From NCBI RefSeq assembly GCF_014698755.1, contig NZ_JACJTO010000022.1, positions 1 through 64,000 of the forward strand: 64,000 nt of DNA, written 5' to 3'. Numbering within the stretch: the stretch's first letter is position 1; every line of letters starts with the position of its first letter. The position numbers and the translations under genes are program-made. The notes under the pieces are model-generated. The model had not been told where the DNA came from, ran no database searches, and saw only the letters and a program-made list of their open reading frames with translations. Source of the DNA: Aphanizomenon flos-aquae FACHB-1287 (GTDB taxonomy: Bacteria > Cyanobacteriota > Cyanobacteriia > Cyanobacteriales > Nostocaceae). Of this stretch, positions 1-8,846 are shown in pieces.

Positions 1-1
1 G

Positions 2-73
2 GTTAATGCTATTACTGATGAAAATGCTCTCAATTGGTTTAATCATTGTGGATTGTTTTTTGACCCTATTTAG
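2..73 (+). pseudogene. C-terminal fragment of IS630/Tc1-like transposase (runs off left edge)
   Basis: The frame open from the left edge reads VNAITDENALNWFNHCGLFF then DPI and a stop. The tail pattern WFNHCGL resembles the C-terminus of cyanobacterial IS630-family transposases, which often end in W-F-x-H-C-G. The rest lies outside the window, so whether the element is intact cannot be told. A terminal-repeat-like sequence follows the stop directly, as expected for the right end of an insertion sequence. The family call is from memory of the motif. Confidence 0.5.
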
Positions 74-74
74 A

Positions 75-113
75 TAGCTATTCTTGTACTGGACTTGATA
101 TCAAACTGCTGTA
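75..113 (+). repeat. Putative right end of the IS630-like element (dispersed repeat copy 1)
   Basis: The 39 bases after the transposase stop (TAGCTATTCTTGTACTGG... ...AAACTGCTGTA) recur in the same orientation at 17582-17620 and, more diverged, at 17706-17740. All three end in AAACTGCTGTA. The position after a transposase C-terminus suggests this is the insertion sequence end, and the final TA fits the TA target preference of the IS630 family. That it is an end is inference. Confidence 0.5.
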
Positions 114-412
114 TTTCAACCTCGATTTGATTGGATTTAAAATCTTGCTGGAAAAAACACGACTCTCGACTGAATGCGATCTCAATTATCACCTGTTAAG
201 ATTTGCTATGAAATAAAATCTCAATAGTAGATTTAGAGCTAACGCTCATGTACGACAATACAATTGCCGTACTACCATGCCAACATACTTATACTTTGGT
301 GAAAACGAATTCTTCCTTAACATTGCTCAAGCATGAGAATTTGTTGAACGCTTAATTAACTGTAACGAACCGGCTTTAAAAATTACTGTCTATATAAATC
401 GTGAGTCGGCTT
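114..412. other. Intergenic stretch with no supported gene
   Basis: About 300 bases of AT-rich sequence. A 35-codon frame at 248-355 on the + strand starts with ATG and has no clear ribosome site. No family was recognised, and it is not called as a gene. No tRNA, hairpin terminator or promoter stands out. Confidence 0.4.
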
Positions 413-857
413 TTAGAAATTAATGCGGCGATAAACTTCACCAAGAGGGACTTCTACGTTTAAACTATGTACTAATATAGACTGATCAGGATGATCATAA
501 ACTTGCCATTGCCAGCGAACTGCTTGCAGCAGCGCTAGTTCCCTCCGGGACGCTCCGCGAACGCTATCGCTACTATCATCAAGTTTGTGATAATGCTCAA
601 TATAGGGTTCAGTTTGGCTAACTAGTAGATATTCGCAAAAGCCAGGAAGTGAGCGATATTTTCTAAATTTATCACCTCTATCATAACCTTCAGTAGAGGG
701 TGATAAAACTTCCACAATCACCAGAGGATTGAGAATTTCGTCAGTGCGCTCACCGTTCAATTGTGGTTGTCCATCTACTACCATTAAATCAGTGTAAGTC
801 CCACAGTTGTATTCGGGAATCCATACGCGCAAATCGCTATTATATAAGCGAAAATTG
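413..857 (-). pseudogene. Uma2-family (DUF820) endonuclease-like gene, N-terminus lost
   Basis: The frame encodes the C-terminal two thirds of a Uma2/DUF820 protein, a PD-(D/E)XK-like restriction endonuclease fold common in cyanobacteria. Family signatures are DLRVWIPEYNCGTYTDLMVV, NPLVIVEVLSPST, and YDRGDKFRKYRSLPGFCEYLL. The frame stays open upstream of the first usable start (FRLYNSD precedes DLRVW) up to base 857, where the inverted-repeat element begins, so the gene was cut there. The missing N-terminal part is not found on the far side of the element (1400-1556), so sequence was also lost. A short palindromic repeat sits in frame at 539-571. The remnant is unlikely to work. Confidence 0.75.
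539..571 (-). repeat. Short dispersed GC-rich repeat inserted in frame in the Uma2 remnant
   Basis: On the minus strand this reads AGCGTTCGCGGAGCGTCCCG followed by GAGGGAA. From memory this is a common Nostoc-type interspersed repeat. It encodes the SVRGASRRE stretch, which does not look like Uma2 sequence, and it keeps the frame. It is far more GC-rich than its surroundings. Confidence 0.5.
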
Positions 858-1399
858 CAGAAATGTTGAATGTCGTTACAAAAGTTTACATATTTAAGTA
901 TAGTAGTATTATCAAGGGTAAAAATGTCAACATTTCATAATAACATATTTTGGGCTATTTTTATCAGGCTTTTCTTAATATTCAACACTTCTGGCAATAT
1001 GTCCAATTGATTCAACAATTATTACATTGACAAGTAAGTTGCTATGGGTGCTAGGTCATCATCAAGTTAAACTGTTTAGTTCCCTTAATCTGTCAACAGG
1101 CAGTCCGGAAGATAATTTGATAAATTTTGGTCATGACCATGATTATAAATTCGGTTCATCAATGATGTCTAATTTACCACTAGATGCAGTTGGGGTAATG
1201 GATAGAGGATTTGCGGGTCTAAATTTTATGCAAGAGTTAGTGCAAAAAGACAAATATTTTGTAGTGCGAATTAAAAATAATTGGAAACTAGAATTTGGAT
1301 CAGAGGATGGAAGATATTATGAAATGTTGACATTTTTACCCTTGATAATACTACTATACTTAAATATGTAAAGTTTTGTAACGACATTCAACATTTCTG
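858..1399. mobile_element. Fold-back element: 85-bp inverted arms around a transposase fragment
   Basis: Bases 858-942 and 1315-1399 are inverted copies of each other with a single visible mismatch (AAAAGTTT against AAAACTTT). The arms are far longer than ordinary insertion sequence ends. The loop of about 370 bases carries a piece of an IS4-like transposase. The left arm abuts the truncated Uma2 frame. No target-site duplication is visible in the flanks. It may be an insertion sequence remnant after an inverted duplication of one end, or a MITE-like derivative mobilised in trans. Confidence 0.75.
1027..1371 (+). pseudogene. Internal fragment of IS4-like DDE transposase
   Basis: The frame contains DAVGVMDRGFAG then LNFMQELVQKDKYFVVRIKN, which matches the region around the second catalytic aspartate of IS4-type transposases (MDRGFA), followed by the usual FVVRIKNN block. 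Both N-terminal and C-terminal parts are missing; the last 19 codons are simply read through the right inverted arm. At about 114 codons it is well under the several hundred residues of a working enzyme. It sits inside the fold-back element. Confidence 0.65.
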
Positions 1400-1556
1400 G
1401 CTTTTATGGTACAATATGATTACTGAAAGTGCTTTTTTAACAACAGCAATGTTTATTTTTAAAATGAGAAGTGACAATCTATTAACACTATTTATTTGTT
1501 ACCAATAATTTTCTATAATAGTTAAAAAGACTTTTATAAAAGGTGCAAGTAAAAAA

Positions 1557-2015
1557 ATGTCTAAAACCGTTGCTGACGTAATGAGTCATAATCCTATCCT
1601 CGTTAGTCCTCAAACTCTCTTAAAAGAAGCGATCCAAATTCTCGCAGAAAAACGAATTAGCGGATTACCTGTAATTGATGACACAGGTAAATTAGTAGGG
1701 ATTATATCAGAAACAGACTTGATGTGGCAAGAAACTGGTGTAACTCCACCCGCTTATATTATGATTTTGGATAGTGTGATTTATTTACAAAATCCCGGTA
1801 CTTATGAACGAGATTTACATAAGGCTTTAGGACAAACAGTAGGGGAAGTTATGAGTGAAAATCCCGTAACTATTTCTCCTGATAAACCATTAAGAGAAGC
1901 AGCAAAATTAATACAAGACCACAAAGTTCAACGTCTTCCAGTCCTTGACAATGTAGGGAAGGTTATTGGTATTCTAACTCGTGGTGACATTATTCGTGCG
2001 ATGGCTGCTGAGTAG
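1557..2015 (+). CDS. Two-CBS-domain protein
   Basis: The 152-residue protein is two CBS domains and little else. CBS1 spans about 1-60 (VADVMSHNPILVSP, then GLPVIDDTGKLVGIISETDL) and CBS2 about 90-150 (VGEVMSENPVTISP, then RLPVLDNVGKVIGILTRGDI). The 30-residue linker is Tyr-rich. A CBS pair usually binds adenine nucleotides and controls a partner protein; stand-alone forms of this size are common in cyanobacteria and plastids. It has no operon partner nearer than 75 bases. The target is unknown. Confidence 0.85.
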   Translation: MSKTVADVMSHNPILVSPQTLLKEAIQILAEKRISGLPVIDDTGKLVGIISETDLMWQETGVTPPAYIMILDSVIYLQNPGTYERDLHKALGQTVGEVMSENPVTISPDKPLREAAKLIQDHKVQRLPVLDNVGKVIGILTRGDIIRAMAAE

Positions 2016-2041
2016 ATGTCGGGAAATAAAACATTCTTTTA

Positions 2042-2079
2042 CAACTGACCACTAACCACTGACAACTGACCACTGACAA
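2042..2079. repeat. Heptanucleotide tandem repeat (STRR)
   Basis: Five to six units of 7 bases (CAACTGA, CCACTAA, CCACTGA and so on) lie just before the next gene. The same heptamer family recurs at 48414-48476 and 51712-51755. Such short tandemly repeated sequences are typical of heterocystous cyanobacteria. Confidence 0.8.
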
Positions 2080-2089
2080 GGGATATTAA

Positions 2090-2752
2090 ATGAGTGTATC
2101 TGCTGATAGTATAAAAGAATTACTGCATTCTGACAATTTAGGCGATCGCTTGCGGGCAGTTAATCAAATTCGGGAACTAGAACCGCAAATTGGTCTAGAA
2201 TTGGTACAGATTGCCATTGGTGATAGTAGTGCGCGAGTGCGTTATTCTGCGGTAAGTCAAATGGATACCCTGGGAACACAAGATTTACCACTATCCTTGA
2301 CTATCTTACGGGGTTTACTTCATGATCCAGAACCAGATGTTCAAGCAGCCGCAGCAGACTGTCTAGGGGCGCTAAAATTACATGATGCTTTTGAGGATTT
2401 ACAAAAACTTTACCAGGAAACACCAGAATGGTTAGTCCAGTTTAGCATCATTGCTACATTAGGAGAATTAGGAGATCCACGAGCCTGGGAATTACTTACG
2501 CAAGCACTTGCTGCCGATAATGGCTTAATTCAAACTGCGGCCATTAGTTCTTTCGGTGAGTTGGGAGATCCAAAAGCAGTTCCCCTCCTCGTTCCATACT
2601 GCACTAATCCAGATTGGCAAGTGCGTTATAGAGTTGTACAAGCTTTGATTCGCTTAGGTAGTGATGAAGCTAAATCTATCTTAAAAACTTTGGTAAATGA
2701 CGAAGTAGAGGCTATATCCAAAGAAGCAAAAGCTGGTTTACAGTTAGTTTAG
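2090..2752 (+). CDS. nblB: HEAT-repeat protein, NblB-like (phycobilisome degradation / bilin-lyase-like)
   Basis: This 220-residue all-helical protein has about five HEAT-like repeats, with recurring blocks such as VRYSAVSQMDTLG, VQAAAADCLGALK, IQTAAISSFGELGDPKAVPLL and VRYRVVQALIRLG. Length and order fit NblB, the CpcE/PBS-lyase-type protein that takes part in phycobilisome breakdown during nutrient starvation. HEAT repeats are shared by CpcE/CpcF lyases and many unrelated proteins, so the NblB name rests on overall resemblance. The gene stands alone; heptamer repeats lie just upstream. Confidence 0.65.
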   Translation: MSVSADSIKELLHSDNLGDRLRAVNQIRELEPQIGLELVQIAIGDSSARVRYSAVSQMDTLGTQDLPLSLTILRGLLHDPEPDVQAAAADCLGALKLHDAFEDLQKLYQETPEWLVQFSIIATLGELGDPRAWELLTQALAADNGLIQTAAISSFGELGDPKAVPLLVPYCTNPDWQVRYRVVQALIRLGSDEAKSILKTLVNDEVEAISKEAKAGLQLV

Positions 2753-2944
2753 CCTAGTGGTTGCGTTTACTACAGCGTTTTCCGCACTAATGAGCTACAA
2801 AATTGAATTATGAAACTCTTGTGGTGCGGGCATCTTGCTCGCTAGATACGTACCTCATAACACCGGGAAATGCTGTATATAAAGCACAACTGTTCACCTG
2901 ATTTTCCTCAATAGCTTGATTTTTGATTGATATAAAAACTTTGA

Positions 2945-3466
2945 TTATGAACCACCATATACCTGCGGCCAGGTCGTCAGTAAAAATACTATAACCGCGC
3001 TGATAGCTAGGACACCTTGAATTAAATTTCCCACCACTGTTCCCACCGTAATTCCGATACCAGCTTTTACCGCAGGCCATAATCGTCTTTGGTAAAGGAA
3101 CTCACCAACAATTGCACCTAATAATGGTCCAAATAGAATTCCTAATAATGGTCCACCAAAAGGTAAAGCGGGTAATAATCCAAAGAATCCCATTAATAAA
3201 CCTACAAAAGCACCAATTTGTCCCCATTTACTAGCGCCAGCTTGTTTTGCTCCTATGTAACCAGCGAGGAAATCAACCCCCGTACTCAGAAGTAAAACAA
3301 TGATTGTCACAATCAGGGGAATTTTAATAGCAGCAAAGGAATGACTGACCATTCCCCAGATGATAATAGATATTAAAATCAAACTGCTTCCAGGTATGGC
3401 CGGAACTACAGCGCCAATAATTCCCACAAACATTACAGCCAATAATAGCCAATAAATAATCTGCAT
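2945..3466 (-). CDS. DUF456 family membrane protein
   Basis: The 173-residue protein is strongly hydrophobic, with about five membrane segments. The Gly-rich blocks FVGIIGAVVPAIPGSSLILI and GLLPALPFGGPLLGILFGPL then GAIVGE are typical of DUF456 proteins. It would sit in the cytoplasmic or thylakoid membrane. Function is not known for the family. The ATG at 3466 opens directly before the first membrane segment. It reads in the same direction as the next gene (3583-4230), 117 bases downstream of it, with a repeat in between. Confidence 0.75.
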   Translation of the reverse strand: MQIIYWLLLAVMFVGIIGAVVPAIPGSSLILISIIIWGMVSHSFAAIKIPLIVTIIVLLLSTGVDFLAGYIGAKQAGASKWGQIGAFVGLLMGFFGLLPALPFGGPLLGILFGPLLGAIVGEFLYQRRLWPAVKAGIGITVGTVVGNLIQGVLAISAVIVFLLTTWPQVYGGS

Positions 3467-3492
3467 AAGTCATAACTTTTATCATCTTGTTT

Positions 3493-3520
3493 ATCTCGTT
3501 ACCAGTCTCCGACTGGTAAT
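3493..3520 (-). repeat. Palindromic dispersed repeat, half copy
   Basis: The sequence CTCGTTACCAGTCTCCGACT followed by GGTAATG is the reverse complement of the right end of the element at 34198-34309 (CATTCCCAGTCGGAGACTGG then GAACGAG), with two changes. It forms a hairpin (ACCAGTC/GACTGGT). It lies between two minus-strand genes. Confidence 0.65.
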
Positions 3521-3582
3521 GTTTGTGACGCGGCTCTAGTAAAGGTAGATAGAGCATCAATACTAGTATTCTTAGCGAGAGT

Positions 3583-4230
3583 CTAGGAATAGGAATTAAC
3601 AAGGGTAACAGCTAATTTATCCGCAATTCCCGTAATCCAGGTTTCATCTTGTTTAGTATAACTGCGCGGAGCATTTGCTGCTAAAATTAAAACCCCTTCT
3701 TTACCGATTGGTTGACAAATTACACCTTGTGTGTTTTCTGGTAAATAATCAAATTCGATTTTACCAGGATAGACATATAAAGCCACTAAATAAATTGGCT
3801 TTTGTGTTTCTAAGACCTTTTTTAAAATTATTCCTGGTACTACTTCCGATTTAGCAGCCAGAATACCTCGACGCAATAAAACTTTACCTTGATAATAAAC
3901 TATGAGCGATCGCGTTACTGTATTAGTTAATAATAACCGCGAGGCCCAGGCCAATTCTATTTTCGCGGCTTCTGGTAAATCTGCTGCTAGAAAGAATCCC
4001 TCTTCCCCAATCAATTCTACCGTCTCAGGTGTGCGCGGCTGTACCTGTTGCCAAATTAAACCAGTTAAAATTAACACCGCACTCAGAATTACCCCCAGCA
4101 CATCTCCTCGTGCTTGGGAATTTGTCAGTTCCGGTGTTAACAACCGATTCATTAACAAAAGCACAGCACCTAAACCCCCAACAACCAAGGGTAAACGCCG
4201 TAAAACTCGATTAGGATCTGATTTGGTCAT
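3583..4230 (-). CDS. Complex C cofactor assembly factor (CCB4/CcbB-type)
   Basis: The 215-residue protein has two N-terminal membrane segments (LPLVVGGLGAVLLLMNRLL and VLGVILSAVLILTGLIW) followed by a soluble domain of about 150 residues. The segment RTPETVELIGEEGFFLAADL and the layout match the cyanobacterial homologue of plant CCB4/CCB2. These proteins help attach haem ci covalently to cytochrome b6 on the stromal/cytoplasmic side. The identification is from remembered family resemblance. A GAA microsatellite lies directly upstream. Confidence 0.7.
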   Translation of the reverse strand: MTKSDPNRVLRRLPLVVGGLGAVLLLMNRLLTPELTNSQARGDVLGVILSAVLILTGLIWQQVQPRTPETVELIGEEGFFLAADLPEAAKIELAWASRLLLTNTVTRSLIVYYQGKVLLRRGILAAKSEVVPGIILKKVLETQKPIYLVALYVYPGKIEFDYLPENTQGVICQPIGKEGVLILAANAPRSYTKQDETWITGIADKLAVTLVNSYS

Positions 4231-4252
4231 TAGGAATAGGAGTCAGGAGGAC

Positions 4253-4316
4253 GAAGAAGAAGAAGAAGAAGAAGAAATATAATATTCCCCAATTACCAAT
4301 CACCAATTACCGATAC
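4253..4316. repeat. GAA microsatellite and AATTACC heptamer repeats
   Basis: Bases 4253-4276 are eight perfect GAA triplets on the + strand. From 4289 to 4316 follow about four heptamers of the AATTACC/AATCACC type. Both lie between two minus-strand genes, so they fall in the 5' region of the complex C assembly gene and just after rpaB. Confidence 0.8.
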
Positions 4317-4317
4317 T

Positions 4318-5046
4318 TTAATCTTCCCCCGGTTCTAGAATGCGTTGGAAAAGATAACCAGTACCTCTTGCGGTGAGAATTAGTTCAGGATTGCTAGGAT
4401 CATCTTCTAACTTTGCCCGTAAACGAGAGATATGTACATCCACAACACGAGTATCTACATGGCGTTCAGGAGTATATCCCCATACTTCTTGTAAAATTTC
4501 TGACCGAGAAAAAGCTTCACCAGAACGACTAACTAACAATTCCAATAAACTGAACTCCATACCAGTTAAGCGAATCCGCTCATCACCTTTATAAACTTGA
4601 CGCTTATTTGTATCAATTTTGATGGTGCTAACATGAATTACTCCAGAACTGGGAATACCATTTGCACCTATTTTGTCTACTCGTCGCAGCACTGAACGAA
4701 TCCGCGCTTCTAGTTCCTTGGGGGAGAATGGTTTAACGACATAATCATCAGCACCTAATTCTAACCCAGTAATGCGATCTGCCACATCTCCCAAGGCTGT
4801 GAGCATAATAATAGGTACATCGGATTCCTTGCGTAATTCTTGACAAACGCCATAACCATCAAGTTTTGGCATCATTACATCTAAAACTACTAGGTCTGGT
4901 TCAGCTTTGCGAAATATTTCTAAGGCTTCTTCCCCATCTCCTGCTGTCACTACATCGTAGCCAATCATGGAAAGGCGTGTTTCCAAAATCCGACGAATAC
5001 TGGCTTCGTCGTCTACTACCAGGATTTTTTCTTTATGACTTTCCAA
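4318..5046 (-). CDS. rpaB: OmpR-type response regulator RpaB
   Basis: The 242-residue regulator has an N-terminal receiver domain with acidic pocket VVDDE (11-14), phospho-acceptor D56 in DLVVLDVMMPKLDG and K105 in VVKPFSPKE. The C-terminal winged helix starts near 140 and contains LTGMEFSLLELLVSRSGEAF and VDVHISRLRAKLEDDP. The sequence closely matches cyanobacterial RpaB, which binds HLR1 sites and controls high-light and photosystem genes. It is partnered with the kinase Hik33/NblS, not seen here. It is divergent from radA across about 170 bases. Confidence 0.9.
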   Translation of the reverse strand: MESHKEKILVVDDEASIRRILETRLSMIGYDVVTAGDGEEALEIFRKAEPDLVVLDVMMPKLDGYGVCQELRKESDVPIIMLTALGDVADRITGLELGADDYVVKPFSPKELEARIRSVLRRVDKIGANGIPSSGVIHVSTIKIDTNKRQVYKGDERIRLTGMEFSLLELLVSRSGEAFSRSEILQEVWGYTPERHVDTRVVDVHISRLRAKLEDDPSNPELILTARGTGYLFQRILEPGED

Positions 5047-5216
5047 GTTTTGTCATGCTCCTTAACTAAAATTTTCCATGATTAACTTTGAATATTATTA
5101 TATTAAGATATCATTAGCTGAATTGATTTGGAAAAAGCTCTAACTATTACTATTATTAAATTTCCGTTTTTTCCAATAATTAACAAAAAATTAAGATTAT
5201 TAAATAAAATTTCAGT

Positions 5217-6737
5217 ATGGGTAAGGCAAAAACCATTTATATTTGTAGTAATTGTGCCGCAGAATTTTCCCAATGGTTCGGAAAATGTTCAAATTGCGAC
5301 ACTTACGACTCTTTAGTTGAGCAGAATATTACTGCTTTTATCGGGGATATACCTAGTCGGGGTGGGGTGGGAAATTGGCACGCTACTCAGGGTCATGGTA
5401 AATCTAATACTAAACCAGCTAAAGCTAGATCATCTCTGACTTTTGACCAAATTAGCGATCGCCAAATTGCCCGTTGGGAGTCCGGTTATGGTGAATTAGA
5501 TCGAGTTTTAGGAGGTGGGGTTGTTCCTGGCTCAATGGTACTAATTGGCGGTGATCCTGGTATTGGTAAATCTACGTTATTATTGCAGGTATCTAATCAA
5601 CTGGCGCAAAAATATCGGATTCTCTATGTAACTGGAGAGGAGTCAGGACAACAGGTAAAATTGCGTGCTTCTCGTTTGGGAATGTCACAACCACCTACAG
5701 TAGTTACAGAAGATGATAATAACAAAGATCCTGAAAAACCCGTAGATCCTGATAGTATAGGCGCGAATTTATACATTTTACCAGAAACGGATCTGGAGGA
5801 AATTCTCCGGGAAATAGACTCCCTCAAACCAAATGTAGTGGTAATAGATAGTATCCAAACAGTGTTTTTTCCAGCTTTGACATCAGCGCCGGGTTCAGTC
5901 GCTCAAGTCAGAGAATGTACCGCAGGTTTGATGAAAGTGGCAAAACATGAAGATATTACAATGTTAATTGTGGGTCATGTCACCAAAGAAGGAGCGATCG
6001 CAGGTCCCAAAGTATTAGAACATTTAGTTGATACTGTATTATATTTTGAAGGCGATCGCTTTGCTTCCCACAGATTATTAAGAACTGTAAAAAACCGTTT
6101 CGGAGCGACACACGAAATTGGTATATTTGAAATGGTTTCCCAAGGATTAAAGGAAGTTGATAATCCTTCCGAGTTATTTTTAGGCAACCGTGATGATCCT
6201 GCTCCTGGTACGGCCATTGTTGTAGCTTGTGAGGGAACTCGTCCCATTGTTGTGGAATTACAAGCTTTAGTCAGTCCTACCAGTTATCCATCTCCTCGTC
6301 GAGCCGGTACAGGCATAGATTATAATCGATTGGTACAGATTCTTGCTGTATTAGAAAAACGGGTAGGGATACCCATGTCTAAGTTAGATTCCTACGTTGC
6401 TTCTGCGGGGGGATTAAATGTAGAAGAACCAGCGGTAGACTTAGGAATTGCAGTGGCCATAGTTGCCAGTTTTCGAGATCGGATTGTTGATCCTGGTACA
6501 GTCTTAATTGGGGAAGTAGGATTAGGGGGACAAGTGCGATCGGTTTCCCAAATGGAACTAAGATTAAAAGAAGCAGCGAAATTAGGATTTAAAAGAGCCA
6601 TAGTTCCTAAAGGCACAAAATTTCCTGACATGGGTATAGACATATTACCAGTAGGTAAAGTCATAGATGCAATTATTGCCGCTGTACCTCATCAAGAACT
6701 GACAGAAGAGGATTTAGAACCGGATGAGGATGAGTAA
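5217..6737 (+). CDS. radA: DNA repair protein RadA
   Basis: The 506-residue protein has the full RadA layout. A C4 zinc finger uses C10, C13, C24 and C27. A RecA-like ATPase has Walker A GDPGIGKST (112-120) and the RadA-specific KNRFG motif (292-296). A C-terminal Lon-protease-like domain includes EPAVDLGIAVAIVAS. RadA promotes branch migration and D-loop extension in recombination. An insertion around 165-180 (EDDNNKDPEKPVDPDS) is rich in Asp and Pro. The ATG at 5217 puts the zinc finger ten residues in, as usual. Confidence 0.97.
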   Translation: MGKAKTIYICSNCAAEFSQWFGKCSNCDTYDSLVEQNITAFIGDIPSRGGVGNWHATQGHGKSNTKPAKARSSLTFDQISDRQIARWESGYGELDRVLGGGVVPGSMVLIGGDPGIGKSTLLLQVSNQLAQKYRILYVTGEESGQQVKLRASRLGMSQPPTVVTEDDNNKDPEKPVDPDSIGANLYILPETDLEEILREIDSLKPNVVVIDSIQTVFFPALTSAPGSVAQVRECTAGLMKVAKHEDITMLIVGHVTKEGAIAGPKVLEHLVDTVLYFEGDRFASHRLLRTVKNRFGATHEIGIFEMVSQGLKEVDNPSELFLGNRDDPAPGTAIVVACEGTRPIVVELQALVSPTSYPSPRRAGTGIDYNRLVQILAVLEKRVGIPMSKLDSYVASAGGLNVEEPAVDLGIAVAIVASFRDRIVDPGTVLIGEVGLGGQVRSVSQMELRLKEAAKLGFKRAIVPKGTKFPDMGIDILPVGKVIDAIIAAVPHQELTEEDLEPDEDE

Positions 6738-6980
6738 CTAAACCGCATAAACATTAGATTAACATAAAAAATTGTGCAGTAGCCCTACCTTTATGCACTA
6801 GTTGTCCTTTGCATTGCGGTTTTTCCTATACATCTAAATAAAAATCCGTATACCACAGGACTAGTTAATGATATACTATACTAACTAACACTAGAGAAAG
6901 TAAATTTAGAGTTAGTTGTTAATTTTACCGCTTGTTGTGCCGACAGTGGATTTGATAGAGCTTCGAGTTTTGAGAATGAA

Positions 6981-7106
6981 GTTTTGACTTCTCAGAATGA
7001 GGTTGCGGGTTCTCAGCATGGAGTTTTGAGTTCTGAGGACGGGGTTACAAGTCCTGACTAGAGGATTTTGAGTTCTAAGGACGGAGTTGTGTGTTCTGAG
7101 CATAAA
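6981..7106. repeat. Six degenerate 21-bp tandem units
   Basis: Units start at 6981, 7002, 7023, 7044, 7065 and 7086, each close to GTTTTGAGTTCTGAGGACGG plus one base. The period is three times seven, which links it to the heptamer repeats. A seventh, poorer unit precedes 6981. Because 21 is divisible by three, the minus strand is open and would read repeated LRTQN-type heptapeptides, but this looks like a by-product. The rest of the 550-base gap between radA and miaB holds nothing recognised. Confidence 0.85.
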
Positions 7107-7287
7107 GTAAAGTTCTAACTTTTAAGCTTGATAATTCCTATTTCCAAGGCAATTTGATCATATCAATCTTTTGTTCCCTATACTGGTAAAGGGGAAAATT
7201 TTGAGATTTTAAATTTTCATGTCCTTCTACTCCAATATAGAATAGTAAACAGACTTGATATACATTACTGATTAAGCGTAATTCCCA

Positions 7288-8649
7288 ATGACCACTAAAC
7301 GATATTACCACATTATTACCTTTGGTTGCCAAATGAATAAGGCCGATTCTGAACGAATGGCTGGTATTTTAGAAGACATGGGACTTAGTTGGTCAGATGA
7401 CCCAAATCAAGCTGATGTCATCCTTTACAATACTTGCACTATTCGGGATAATGCGGAACAAAAGGTATATTCTTATTTAGGTAGGCAAGCTAAACGTAAG
7501 CATGAACAACCTGATTTAACTTTGATTGTTGCTGGTTGTGTTGCTCAACAAGAAGGAGAAGCCCTAATGCGACGAGTACCCGAATTAGATTTAGTTATGG
7601 GACCGCAACACGCCAACCGGCTTAAAGACTTGCTAGAATCAGTTTTTGCAGGTAATCAAATTGTCGCTACCGAAGAAGTTCACATTTTTGAGGATATCAC
7701 CCAACCCCGTCGGGATAGTCAGGTGACAGCTTGGGTAAATATCATTTATGGTTGTAACGAACGTTGTACTTATTGCGTAGTTCCCAATGTGCGCGGTGTA
7801 GAACAATCCCGGAAACCGGAGGCAATTAGGTACGAAATCGAACATTTAGCCCAACAAGGTTATAGGGAAATTACCCTCCTGGGTCAAAATATTGACGCTT
7901 ATGGGCGAGATTTACCCGGCTCTACTCCCGAAGGTCGTAATCTGCATACATTGACGGATTTGCTTTATTATGTACATGATGTACCAGGAATAGAACGCAT
8001 TAGATTCGCTACTAGTCATCCTCGTTATTTTACAGAAAGATTAATTAAAGCTTGTGCTGAATTACCAAAAGTCTGTGAACATTTTCATATTCCCTTTCAA
8101 TCTGGAGACAATGAGCTTTTAAAAGCCATGTCACGTGGCTATACTCATGAAAAATATCGCCGCATTATTGATACTATTAGAAAGTATATGCCGGATGCGT
8201 CAATAAGTGCTGATGCGATTGTAGGTTTTCCTGGTGAGACAGAAACACAGTTTGAAAATACTTTGAAGTTAGTAGAAGATATCGGGTTTGATTTATTAAA
8301 TACTGCTGCTTATTCACCCCGTCCAGGTACACCTGCAGCTTTGTGGGATCATCAACTAAGTGAAGAGACAAAAAGCGATAGGTTGCAAAGATTAAATCAT
8401 TTAGTTAATATTAAAGCAGCAGAGCGATCGCAACGTTACTTTGGACGCATTGAAGAAGTATTAGTAGAAGCTGAAAACACCAAAGACAAAACTCAAGTTA
8501 TGGGAAGAACGGGGGGGAATCGTCTTACCTTCTTTGCTGGTGATATTAATCAACTTAAAGGACAAATGGTCAAGGTGAAAATTACCGAAGTTCGTGCTTT
8601 TAGTTTAACAGGAGTGGCCGTAGAAATTCCTCAACTAGTAACAGTCTAA
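7288..8649 (+). CDS. miaB: tRNA-2-methylthio-N6-dimethylallyladenosine synthase MiaB
   Basis: The 453-residue protein has the three parts of a methylthiotransferase. The N-terminal UPF0004 domain has its three cluster cysteines in [15 protein letters not shown] and AGCVAQ. The radical-SAM domain has the CxxxCxxC motif in [12 protein letters not shown], and the C-terminal TRAM domain runs from about 385. MiaB adds a methylthio group to i6A37 in tRNAs reading UNN codons. The start at 7288 gives the usual short lead before TFGCQMN. The gene stands alone. Confidence 0.95.
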   Translation: MTTKRYYHIITFGCQMNKADSERMAGILEDMGLSWSDDPNQADVILYNTCTIRDNAEQKVYSYLGRQAKRKHEQPDLTLIVAGCVAQQEGEALMRRVPELDLVMGPQHANRLKDLLESVFAGNQIVATEEVHIFEDITQPRRDSQVTAWVNIIYGCNERCTYCVVPNVRGVEQSRKPEAIRYEIEHLAQQGYREITLLGQNIDAYGRDLPGSTPEGRNLHTLTDLLYYVHDVPGIERIRFATSHPRYFTERLIKACAELPKVCEHFHIPFQSGDNELLKAMSRGYTHEKYRRIIDTIRKYMPDASISADAIVGFPGETETQFENTLKLVEDIGFDLLNTAAYSPRPGTPAALWDHQLSEETKSDRLQRLNHLVNIKAAERSQRYFGRIEEVLVEAENTKDKTQVMGRTGGNRLTFFAGDINQLKGQMVKVKITEVRAFSLTGVAVEIPQLVTV

Positions 8650-8681
8650 CAAAATACAGGAGTATGATTTGAAAATTATTA

Positions 8682-8731
8682 GTCAAAAACAAGATCCCCA
8701 ACTTCTTAGAAAGGTTAGGGATTTGACTCCT
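8682..8731. repeat. Small palindromic dispersed repeat (AGATCCCCAACTT type)
   Basis: The run GTCAAAAACAAGATCCCCAA then CTTCTTAGAAAGGTTAGGG folds on itself. The same unit occurs at about 62846-62887, and a relative with longer arms is at 57742-57807. It is an intergenic, MITE-like repeat and may act as a weak terminator after miaB. Confidence 0.65.
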
Positions 8732-8846
8732 TTAATATTTATAAATCAAAATAGATATTTCTTGCGGAAGTTCCTTAAATCTCAATATTTGTATCAAACT
8801 AAAGGAAGAAAAATATCTTGATTTTTAGTCAAGTTTAGGAGGATTT

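Noticed and set aside
248-355. 35-residue small gene at the left edge
   Set aside because: No ribosome site, no recognisable sequence, and it lies in an insertion-sequence decay zone.
1027-1371. Functional transposase
   Set aside because: Only the middle region of an IS4-like enzyme is present, and the end of the frame is read through the inverted arm.
2808-3080. Minus-strand 90-codon frame below the DUF456 gene
   Set aside because: It overlaps the DUF456 gene in another frame and has low-complexity content with no family resemblance.
6912-7103. Minus-strand gene with LRTQN heptapeptide repeats
   Set aside because: The frame is open only because the 21-base repeat unit is a multiple of three. 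There is no ribosome site or conserved domain.
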